Positions 22,301-34,300 of a stretch of 64,000 bases of DNA are shown here, one piece after another. Position 1 is the stretch's first letter; every line of letters starts with the position of its first letter. Made by a program: the position numbers and the translations under genes. This stretch comes from Pollenia angustigena (Eukaryota; Arthropoda; Insecta; Diptera; Polleniidae). The DNA is taken from the NCBI GenBank assembly GCA_930367215.1, contig OV884057.1, positions 199,071,621 to 199,135,620 on the forward strand, in the 5' to 3' direction. The notes beneath the pieces are model-generated. The model ran no database searches. It saw only the letters and a program-made list of their open reading frames with translations, and was not told the origin of the DNA.

Positions 22301-25300
22301 TTCGTGTGTAAAGTAGTTTTCGAGATGTTGAAGAAATAAACTCAACACATCCGGCTAATTCGGCGAAATTATGACATTTTAAATATGACATAACCCAGGC
22401 AGGAAAAGACAAGCAACACGACGATGTGCACTGGGGATTTTTGTATGGAGGTGAGGAAAAAAATATGTATATTTGTCAAAAAATATAATGATTTCATCAC
22501 AAATTTAGTTTTATTTATATAGTAATACACAAAAGTAATCAAAATAAAGAAAATTAGAGAAATGCATATCGTTACCTACAATGTAAAAAGCCCTAACTAA
22601 CAAAAAAATTTAAAGGATTTTTTTTTAATTTTTAATTCATTATTTATTATAAATCAATTTTTTATTTCATCACAAACTTAGTTTTATTTATATAGTTATA
22701 CACAAAAGTAATCAAAATAAAGAAAGCTAGAAAAATGTATACCGTTACCTACAATGTAAAAAGCCCTTACTAAAAAAAAATTTTTAATGATTTTTTTAAA
22801 TTTTTAATTTATTATTTATTTTAAATCTACTTTTTAATTTATTATTCTAAAAGAGCCTTAACTTCGTCGCTTATATCACTATGCTTTTTCTGGCTAAATG
22901 AAGGAGTCAAGTGTGAGATCATGGGATCTGATGTTACCATCATTCGGTGCATAATATCTTCGTTCGTGGCAATTCGACTGCATTTTCTGGAGTGTCTAAG
23001 GCAATATTTTTTAAAGTCTTTGTTACGACTTTCCTGAGCCTCTTCGGATAATAAGCCTACAGGAAAAATACACTTTTCAATTATATATTTTCCATGAATC
23101 AGAATTTTGTGGAGTGTTGAGTTGTTTGTATGGTACGAGTATGTTATATCCTTCATTTTGTAACCAATGCATTAGATACTCGTATTTTTCTTTTGTAAGT
23201 TCAAGCTTTGTAAACATCCCCAAAATTTTAATGTACAAATTTTGTGGTTGGTTTTTGAAATACTAGAAGAAAAATCAATTACTTCTTGACGGAACATAGT
23301 TTGGCGCGATCACAGCACTCCTCAAACGATTTGCGTGGCCGACCAAGTGCAGAACTGGTAGAACATTCAGCCTCAGTAAACTTAATTGTAAATGTGCCTT
23401 CAAGCCAATTTGCATTCTTTTTTTCAAATCGCGACTTCGTACGGTTAGAATCCTGCCATCTTTGTTTGAAGTTATAGTAAAAGCTTTTATATATTGTATC
23501 CAAAATTTCACATGCTCTAGTATCGGTTAAGCCAACGTGCAATTGTTGGTAAAACTGTTTTAATTTTGTTCTGTCTTTGTCAACCTTCAGAAGCTTCAAG
23601 CATAAAACCCCATGAGAAATAGAAAAACTTTCCATTGCCGTAAAACTCTTGGGCCTTAGTTTCAGTTATAATTAAAAAACCGGAGAAAAATTGGTTCACA
23701 CAGAAAAAAATACCCATGTAAAATTAACATGGAAAAATGTTGATTGAAAATCATGTTAAATTTCAGAAAAATTATGCCCTTTACTTAAATTTATCATTAT
23801 TTCATATTAATTTTTAATAAAAAAATATCAAAATAACCTTAAATTACGTTTATTTAATATTATTCACTGTTAAAAAAAATAAAAAAATAGAATATTAAAA
23901 TATAAATAAATCTGGATTCAATATTGAACCCATAAAAACCTGTTTTGTATTAAAATCAAAAGTTTATCTTGTTAAATTAACATGCATACCTACTTAATTA
24001 TGTACATTTTTTATTTTCACTTTTAAAATATGTTATAAAAAGAAGGCAATTCCCGTATTCTTTTAATTAAAATTGTTTATTTAAATAGTACATCAAGTTT
24101 TCAAAGTAGAATGATGACCATATCGGGCGAATCTGCTGATGCTTCTGTTAACAAAGGAGAATACAAAATAAGTGAAACATGTGTTACAGGGTTTTGAATT
24201 ATTCTTACATAAATGCAAATGTTGTCTGAAGCTTCTTCACACTGTTAAAATACACGCAAACCCATTTGATTCTACATGAAATTCACGTTGTTTCAACTGG
24301 AAATAACTTTCATTCAACGTGATTCCGATTGTTATTTCAATATAAATTACATTTTGCTCTAACTTTACTGCAATGTTAAAATAACATGAATTATAGTTAT
24401 ATCAAAAGAAAAAAATGTTGTTCGCAGTTATTGTAAAATCAGGTTGAATTAACATGAAACCCGTATGAAGCAAAATCACCCCCGAAAAAATTTAAATCAA
24501 CCTTGTTTTCGACGTTTTTAACTTGATTTTTTTCTATGTGTTGTACTTTTCGCGTTCGTCAGCACTTGTTGAATGACAAAAATCGATCAATATTTTACTG
24601 ACAGGTACGTTCCAAATATGAGCAGTAATAGATGTGGGTGGAATTTCTGTAAAAAAATCATATAGGTAGCCAACGGAAACCCCCAAATAATTAAAAAAGT
24701 GCACTTTATTTTTTTCCTTTCAATTGTCCACGCACATTTATTACCGCTTATTACTTTGCTACCGCAATCATAAAAATCAAATAACCTTTTGTTTATTACT
24801 TTTTTTTTTTTAATTCTGAGAATCATAAAAAAAAGTCATAAATGTTTTTGCAAAGAATTTTGTGCATATATAGAGCAAATTTTTAAAATGCATACCTTCA
24901 CTAAATTGTGAATAAAAGCGAAACGCGTTCATCGATTTTCATGATTTATGTCTCATTTTTTTCATAGGTTAAGCGACTTTACGTGAAAGTAATAAGACTT
25001 GGAACTTTTTTTTACTGTTTTGGATTTTTTATGAATTAAAAATAAAAAATTTAAATTTTTTGGGCAAAAAATATTTTTTTTCTTCATACATTTATTTATA
25101 ACTGCGAAACTGTTGCTTATGTAGCAAAATGTTATATAAACAGATGAAAGTAATTGTAGTTATTAGTATTGTGGTTATTTTATTGACATATTTATGGTTT
25201 TTAATCCAAATTTTTAATTAGGCTTAAGTTCATTAAATTTAATTTTAATTAAATTATTTTTATGAAGAAAGGAATTTTACAAAATGAAAATTAATTAAAA

Positions 25301-28300
25301 TTTACTGATAATTTTTCATTCTTGACTCAATCTGGGCTCGACATGTTTCTGACATGTGGGCTGACATGTTTCGATTGCAACCACTCAATCTCCTCAGAGG
25401 GCTTGCCTTTTAACACTCGCAGCCATCGACGACTGCTGACGTCATTAGTCAAACTTCAATCCTTAAACCAAATTGTATTGAACCTTTGGTAGATCGAAAT
25501 TTGCTTTGAATGATTATCTATTTTAATTTATTTTAACATGTTATTCCTTTACTTCTGTTTTTCGTACTTTTGTCAAGAATTCTTCTTGAAGTTCAAAGTA
25601 CATATTTTTGTTTTTTCATTTTTTTGTCTTTCTTTTTCATGTTGACCTTTTCAGCACAACTTGAAGGACAAATGCAAAGATAGAGCTCGTGCCTTAGCTT
25701 TTAACAATTATTAGTATTGTGGTTATTTTATTGAACTATTTATGGTTTTTAATCCAAATTTTTAATATTTTTAATTAGGCTTAAGTTCATTAAATTTAAT
25801 TTTCATTAAATTATTTTTATGAAGAAAGGAATTTTACAACATGAAAATTAATTAAAATTTACTGATAATTTTTCATTCTTGACTCAATCTGGGCTCGAAC
25901 CCAGGTGTTTACGGACAGGTTACCCTGACATGTTTCGATTGCAACCACTCAATCTCCTCAGAGGGCTTGCCGTTTAACACTCGCAGCCATCGACGACTGC
26001 TGACGTCATTAGTCAAACATCAATCCTTAAACCAAATTGTATTGAACCTTTGGTAGATCGAAATTTGCTTTGAATTATTATCTATTTTAATTTATTTTAA
26101 CATGTTATTCCTTTACTTCTGTTTTTTCGTACTTTTGTCAAGAATTCTTCTTGAAGTTGAAATGAGCGTCTTAGTGTTGTCACAGTACTGTAAATTTAAA
26201 TTTACAATGTTGGATTCACGAATTTACAACGTAGTCACAACCGTCTTCCGACTCTTTTTTTCAATATTGTTGCAAATATAAATTCGCTAAATAAACAAGC
26301 AAAAATATGTTTATTTTCTAACCTAAAATAGTTTTTGTGTTTTCATTTTAATACGACACTATTAAATTAATAAGACTACATTTTTGTATATACAGCGTTG
26401 CAGCGGTATAGAATTATTATAAAGTATTAGGAAATAAAGGTTTAATTCTTGTATATACAGTGTTGTAGCCGTATAGTTTTATGGCAAATACGACATTAAA
26501 AAACAAAAGTCGTATGTTTGTATTTAGGGTGTTGTACCGGTGTTGAATCTTATTTAAAAACGGTATTAAAAAGCTAAGGTTGTAATATTGTATCTACAGT
26601 GTTGTGATGGTACCATAGTTTTGGTAGAGTCACAATTTTGTATTTACAGGGTTGTGGCGGTACATAATATTTAGAAGAGTCGTAATTTCTGCCTGGGAAC
26701 TTTCGAAAAAAAAAAATAATATTTTTCCGTTCATATATGTTCGTTATAAGATAAAAGGACCTTTTAACCAAATTTCATTAAAATCGTAAGGGGTCTTGTC
26801 CCACTCTAGGTCGATTTGAAATGGAATTACCCATAAATCAGTTACCTAGCGAGTAAGAAATATTTCAAATAGAAGCAATAAAAATTTTAACGTGTTTGCA
26901 AAAGGATATATTTGATTTAAGTGCATCCTTGATCCAAATTGAGAAAAATTTGGTAGGGATATAAAGTTAAATGTTTAACTTTATGCATGTTTTCAAAAGG
27001 TAGGCAAATTAAATAAAATACAAGCAAGTTGAACAGTATTTGTGCGCAAACATTTTTCTTTTTAAAAAAAAATTGTAAAATGAATTCTTCATTATTGTTT
27101 TTCTTACCTTCGTCTGACGAGCAAGACACTACAGCTGGCGCAAGAGGATAATTATATTTAATGAATCCAAAAATTTCAAGGAGCAATTTTTCTCTCCTTT
27201 ATGCAATATTTAAGTTTCAGGATATATGGGAAGGACTCGAATCATTGCTCCAGCACGATGAAACTTTTTAGTGATTCCCTGCAAATAATATTGAACTAGC
27301 GTTTAAAAAACTGCACTCGAAGTAGAAAAATGCCATTTCTTCCACTTCTTCATTTGTCATTGGCCAAAAAAAAAAAACTGTTGCTGTTACATCTGATTCA
27401 ATAAATGTAAACAATCGCTATCAAACCAACTCAAAAAGAGTAAGTCTGTACACAAATTTTCGTTTTTTGTTCGACAGTTTTTGGTTGCGACTGCAGTTTT
27501 TTAAACCCTGTATTGGACTACTTGATCCATTTTAGATAAAATGGACTACTTACAACATGGACCAATGTAATGCAATAATGGACCATGTCATTGTTAAAAA
27601 AAGGCTTTATACCCAGTAAAAAAAATTTGGGTTTTTTGAAGCACTACAGAGAAAAAGCGCACAATGAAGCGCTTCAATTAGAGAGCTCTTAAAAAGCAGT
27701 AAATGATAAAGAATAAAACATACAAAAAAGCTGCTATTTTAGTGCTGACAACGAAGAAGGTTTTAAAGCGAAAAAAAATATATTAGGGCTACGAAAATGA
27801 TTGAAAAATGCATATAAACAAGTAAAAGCAAAACATTAATGAATATGTTAATATAGTTAGCCCTTAAAAAAGCACTTTAGGAGCGCTTTGTTTGCATGTT
27901 AAAAGAAGCGCGTATTGTCAGCAGAAAAAAGTCCTCCGAATCGGGAACACCCCATACAAAAATCAGGCATCCCATCAGCAGGTTTGAAGCGATTTGAGGT
28001 ATGAATTCATACAAAAACCCTGCTCCTTTTGGAGCACATTTTTTGCTGGGTAGTTAAACGACATGTCTTCGTTTTCAAGCGATTTCAAAACTTATCCTCT
28101 GGAGCATACCATAATGGAGTAGTTTCAAAACAAGCCCACTGGGAGTATGTATGAACATGGAGTAGTTTTGAAGACTGCTTCGTTGTAATGCAAAGTTGGG
28201 TTATATGGTCCAGCCCAGGGGTATCGTAATGTTTAATAGACCATGTTTTTCAATATATTTGGGTTACCTTTGGACTAGTCCTAGGTCCCTTATGAGCTTT

Positions 28301-31300
28301 ATTTTATGTGCGTGTATTGACTTGTCACATTATTTGCAGGATTTGAGATTTTATGAATTTAAATCAGTGTACAAAATTTTTGTCATTGCACAAATACTCC
28401 TTCTTTGTATGGCCACTCATTATATGAAATGACGACATTATTTAACAGTGTTTTAAAGCATTTATTTTAGTTTTCAAGCCCCTGAAAAAAGAATTTCGAC
28501 TGAAGAACTAAAGTTTAATGAATGCATTCTTTCCCCTCATTTGATATCAATATCGATATTAAGAAAGAAAGAGCAAACATCCGATGTGATAAAAAAAAAC
28601 CCAAAACATGTTATGATTACGTATGGAATTTAGTTAAAAGCGTAGGTATATAAATTTGTGCAATTGTTGAGGGTGTAATGTGCTCCATATAAGATATTCG
28701 TAGTTAATTATTTAAAACAACAATTTGCTATCAAATTCTCACTTATAACTTTTGCTCTAAACGCTACTTTGTTAGTTTCTTAATTTTCCCGATATCAAAC
28801 ATAAACGCCCGAGCACACTTAAACCAAATTGTTATACATTCACTTGTTAAGCACTTCCGCTTAAAAACTTTTTATATGTTTTTTCTTTTCTATTTTCTTC
28901 CAATCACTCTGCCATTATTCCTGCTTTTAGTATCAAATATGCCGCCAAAGCATATTGACGGGAGGCGATACAAATAAGAAGGCTTTTACAAATATAGGTG
29001 GGTTGATTGAAAAATATACATACTTAAATGTTTGTGCGTTTTAAATTTCATGAATATTTCAATTATTTGTTTCAGTCATATTAAGCGTAATTTTGTTAAT
29101 AGCTAAACTTTTGTAATGATTTTGAGAAATTTATTAAGTTAAAAACTTTTTCTTAAATGATTTGACGTTCGTAAATTGTCTTACAAATTTATTTGTGTTT
29201 TTTTTTTAATTTTTTTAGGTTTATATCGTGGCAACATTGTGGCCATGAAAAAAGTTTATAAGAAGACTGTCGATATAACGCGTTCTATACGCAAGGAATT
29301 AAAGCAGATGAGAGAGGTGAGTGAATGAATAAGACATTTTTGAATTTTAAAAGTTTTAGATATGATTATGTTTATAAAGCATTCAAAATAATGTTTAAAA
29401 AAAACTTGAGAAAAGATAAAAAAAAAAGACTTTTAAAAAATCTTTGTAAGAAACATTTTTTTATAAATATTGTAAAGAAAAATTAACTTCTTAAGAAAAT
29501 TGTGTTTTTTAATCCATCAAAAATTTACGAAATGTTCATTAAAATGCATTTCACAAAATCAGAATTTGTTTACCAATCACATATTGACCGAAAATTCGAC
29601 TACAGTATATATATGCTAATTGCATATATATATATATATATATTTTTTTTTGTAATTCCCTTTAAAATTATTTTTTTTAAAACTCTACTCTATAGGTTTG
29701 GTAAATTTATTTTTTAGCGTATCACTATTTCACGACAAAAATCAGACACTTCGTTTTCAAAAAAGTGACGGATCTAATGATATTTCAAATGTTAACATCC
29801 AGCCGATTAGAAGATACGAGGTAATACCAAATAGACATTCGGATAATAACAGGTTACCCATAATGTGACAGTACATGGTTTAAACATTTATAACTACTGA
29901 TGAATTTTTTTACGCATTTGACGTTTATAGTCAGCGTGTAAAATACAGCAGTCAAAGTAGAAAAACTGCCATTCCTTCCATTTCTTAATTGGCAAAAAAA
30001 AAAAAAACTGTTTCTTTTACTTCTGATTCATTTAATTGTTTACGCTTTCAAACCAACTCAAAAAGCGAAGAGTTGTACAGACAATTAATTTTTTTGTTCG
30101 ACAGCAGAGAACGGCTTTGTGCGATTGCAAAAAATTCGCATTAAATCAACAACATCAAATGCCTCATAGAAGGCCTCGGCTCTTTGGTGTAAAAGATAAG
30201 ATACACCTTCCACACTCACTTCTATTAGAAGGGAGTAGAAAAGGAGTAACATTTGTTGTATTGTTTTTTTGCACAAGCAAACGCAAAATAATTATTTTTT
30301 TTTATCCCGTTACCATTTTTATGTACCTGCTAAAGAAGAGAGAGCGGAAGGAGAGGAAGAAAGATAGGAGTATGAAATGGAGCGCGCAGGCCTTGTATAT
30401 CCAAAAGAAGGAGTACAGAGGCCTTCTAGAAGGCATCCGTACTCCTTCTTTTTCCCGCTGGTCATTGCTCTGATGGCTATTCAGCAGCTGAAACAAATTT
30501 CCATAGAAACAGAAGACGTTTTGTTTTTTTATCATTTCTTAAAAAGTACAGTAGTTCTGTATGTACAATGTATTGTTGTTATGGTTGTTAATGTTGCTTG
30601 TTACGCTTTTAAAAAAATACCCTGCAAATAATAGGACTAGGACTAGTCCAAAAGTAACCCAAACGTATGAGAAAAACATAGTCTAATTAACATTACGATG
30701 TCCTTAGGCAGGACCATATAACCCAGCTTTGGATTACAAAGGAGAAGTATTAAATCTACTCCATGGTATACCCAGGAGGATTAGTTTTGAAGTCGTTTAA
30801 ATACGAACACATTTCGTTAAAGAATGAAGACATGTCGTCCCACTACAAACACTTTTTAACAATGACATGGACCATGCTTGCATTACATCGGACTAGTCCA
30901 ATGAGTAGTCCGTTTGATCAAAATCAGGTGGTCCAGTATTATTTGCAGGGTAAAGACAAAAACAAATTGGACAATACAACTACCCTGCAAATAATAGGAC
31001 CAGTCCAAACACGCGTGTAAAGAGTAGTCCACAAGGGACCAGGACTAGTCCAAAACTAACCCAAACGTATTAAAAAAAACCTGGTCTATTTAACATTACG
31101 ATGTCCTAGGAGAGGACCATATAACCCACCTTTGGACCACTTAGGAGTAGTTTTAAAACTACTCCATGATATACTCAAGAGGATAAGTTTTGAAGTCGTT
31201 TAAAAACGAAAGCAAGTCGTTAAAAAACGAAGACATGTCGTCTCACTACAAACACTTTTTAACAATGACATGGTCCATGCTTGCATTACATCGGACCAGT

Positions 31301-34300
31301 CCATGGAGTAGTCCATTTTATCAAAATGGATAAGGTGGTCCAATATTATTTGCAGGGTAGTTTATTTGAACTTATGCCTACAACAATCATACAAATTCAC
31401 ATTCGTCGTTGTGTTATCGAGTGGACAATGACTACTTAAATACAAAAGCAAAAGAATAAATGCCGTTTGACTTTAAGAAATTGTGTTATTGCGTGCGCAT
31501 CAATAAATGCAAACAAAGCACTTTCAAATAAAAAACTCACACATGCACAAATCAAATGTGTACAAAACGATGTCAAAATTACCAACGTTGAACTTTGTTT
31601 TGCAGGCATAGAGTTAATGTAAATTATAGCGTATGAGCAAATCAACAAAAATAGTGGATTTTGCAGTTCTCTGTTCGACAGTTCGACAGACTGCAGTTTT
31701 TTAAACCCTGTTAATAGTGATTTACATAATTTGTTTAAGGTTAGAAAACAATATTTTTACATTTAAAAATTCGAATTTACTAAGAAATTAATTTTAATCG
31801 ATTAATTGACCTCAATTGTTCAAGTTATTTGTTATTCGAAATTAGCTATTTTAATTATTCGACCAAATAATGGCGGAAAAAATTCTCCATTAATCGAACA
31901 ACGATTAATCGAGTGGATACTCTAAATACTACTGCATTTAATGCTAAAATAGTGTTGTCATCGAATACTTCAAAAATCATCGAATCTTAAATTGTAACAT
32001 CAAAGTTTAATTGCAAACAGCCACCCAAATTTGTTTTTCAGTTAGAGCAGGCATCAAAAACTAAGAACCGAAAACTTAAATTTAAATGTTTACATTTGCA
32101 AATTCAAAATAACTCATGCGTATCAGTTAAAAATATTAAAGCAAACACAAAAAAGATATTTGATTATATTTGCATTTTCGACAAAATCTTTAAACAGTTG
32201 GATATAATAAGGACTTTTCACACCATATTTAGGTGGCGTAAATGCGAAAATGGACTATAGCGCTTATGGACAAAATAGCAAATATTTTGCAGTTATTTTA
32301 TTTATTCAAATTAATAATTTTGGATTACAACGCTATCAAAAGACGTATTTTTCAAAAACATAAAAAAATGTTTAATAAAATGGGGGTTTTCCACAAAAAC
32401 GAAGTCACTTAAAGACGCACCTTTTAAAAAGAGTAAATGGCAGAAAAAAAACACTTTTTCACAAAAATAAAATAAACATTCTCTTAATATCATCCACCAG
32501 TAGTGGTGAAGGAGGTTATACAAAGTTTTTTTTTTTGTGAAACATTTTTAATATCCATCTACGATCCCAAAAAGTATATATGGAGGGCTCAGTGTTGAAC
32601 CGAACCAAGTCATCAAATATAATACATTTATGTTTTTCAAAACTACTGCGAAATTCTCCGCAAATCTTAAGGCAATCCAGTTATGTAATGGACTACATAA
32701 AAAAGTGTTTCGCTCCTAAGGTAACGGTAACAAACCCCAGTAAATGGCTCCAGATATTAATGGGTGCTCACTTACTACAGTTGTCAATTATTCGCCTTTC
32801 AGCTTTGTTCGAATAATTCAAATAATTGTTTTTGTTCGTTCGATCTAACGATTAAATCTGAAAAATTATTCGATTAATCGATGAGAATAACGAATAAAAA
32901 AAATTACATATTTTAAATAAGATACATCCGTCTGCTCATTTACAACTATGGAAAATCTTCCATTTTCTTCTTTATTTTTTCTCAAATCCACTATGACTTC
33001 TTTTTTTGATGCGTACAACTTTTCATCTTAGCTCCATATCGTTGTATTACTTAAAGGAATCGTAAAATCCTCAATTCTTAAATAATCCGATACAACTTTG
33101 GATTTTCGAAAGGCGTTTGCAGACCTTCCATCTTCAGCCAAACTTCTGCGTACAACTTCTTCTATAAAACAACCGCTGTCTCTCTGTATGTATTTTTCCA
33201 TTGGAAGAAGTTCGGCATATTTGATGTCGTTGGATTATCTTCTACTACATCGTTTTAAATTGTTATATTGTGACACTTATGCTATGTTCACACTTTAAAC
33301 GCGTTTAGCAACTCGAGCGTGATTAAGTTCTAATCACATCAAAATCGAGATGATTAACAATATTTTGAAGTTATTTGTGAATCACTTCAAATTGACATGA
33401 TAACAACTTAATTACTTCATAAACCACATCGAATCCTCTGAACATACCTCAAACTGAGTACAATATAGAATCGGTCACCATGTAAGTAACCCTCGCGTGT
33501 ACAACCAACCATGATTTCTTCTTAATGTTTTTATTTGACTTTTAATCATTCGTAAATTTTCACAATTCCATAATTAATATGTTTAAAATGATGTTCTCAC
33601 TTTATTAAAGTATTTTTATCCATTTTTAAATAATTTAAAGAAATTTAAATTTGTTTGTTGCATTTTTTTCTTTATCATCTGTCATCTAAATCATCTCAAA
33701 TGTAATGAAAACGGCTCTGATTAACTTAATCAACATTTCATGAAAATTGTTTAACGTTTGATTTAAAAAGAAAACAGCTGTTACAATTGAAGCACAGCCG
33801 CGAATAACGTTTTAAGTTACCAAATCATAATTTTTCAGGAGAGCAAAAAATTACTTGTTTTAAAAAACTTTTTTTCTATTAAAAATAATGATAATAAAAA
33901 CTTTTATGCAAAAGGCTTTTAAAACATTATTCCGCACTGCAAGACCATTTCGGTTACATCATTTTAATAGTAACTTACAACGTTCTTCCACTGGCTGACA
34001 CTTTGTATGCCATTTTGAAGACGTTAAGGTGATTAATTTTTGGTAATTTGATGTTTAAAGTGTGTAAGAGAGTAAGGTTAACGGTTATCCGCTAAAAACA
34101 GTTTTTGCGAAATGTGGCGTTTACAACGTTATTCGCGGCTGTGCTTCAATTGTTTATCAAAGATTTGTTTAATAGGAACATAAGATATATTTTTAAATAC
34201 AATGAATACTTAAGCCTAAATTACACTATCTCACAAGTCTTACGTACTCCATAATACTTTGTGAGATAGAAATCTAATAAGTTTTGATGCGACTGTCAAA

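Larger units (their letters stand above)
20391..26835 (-). mobile_element. 6.4-kb TIR-bounded DNA transposon of unrecognised class
   Basis: Ends are inverted repeats of about 100 bp: 'gggtaattccatgtcaaatc' near 20394 and its complement near 26812-26831, with 'cgattttaatgaaatttggt' also conserved in both arms. It contains a decayed minus-strand coding region (22842-23635) whose protein I cannot assign to a transposase family. Several other repeats have landed in it (20945-21275, 21457-22246, 23698-24541, 25158-26165). No clear TSD: the flanking octamers 'atatatat' and 'ataaatca' agree at 5 of 8. Confidence 0.65.
27277..28340 (-). mobile_element. MITE family B, copy 1, carrying two nested insertions
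   Basis: Ends 'ccctgcaaataata' (27277) and 'attatttgcagg' (to 28340). The interior matches 30981-31359 in reverse ('ggaccatgtcattgttaaaa', 'gacatgtcttcg', 'tttggactagtcc'). Two insertions split it: 27301-27506 (family C) and 27610-28052 (another TIR element). Confidence 0.75.

Noticed and set aside
30036..30473. 145-codon plus-strand open frame
   Set aside because: Overlaps a MITE-like repeat and a hairpin, with overlapping frames on both strands; composition is low-complexity (R/K/E runs).
33289..34063. Inverted pair 'cacactttaaac' / 'gtttaaagtgtg' as element ends
   Set aside because: The right half lies inside another well-defined TIR element (33784-34152), and no TSD was seen; probably coincidence.
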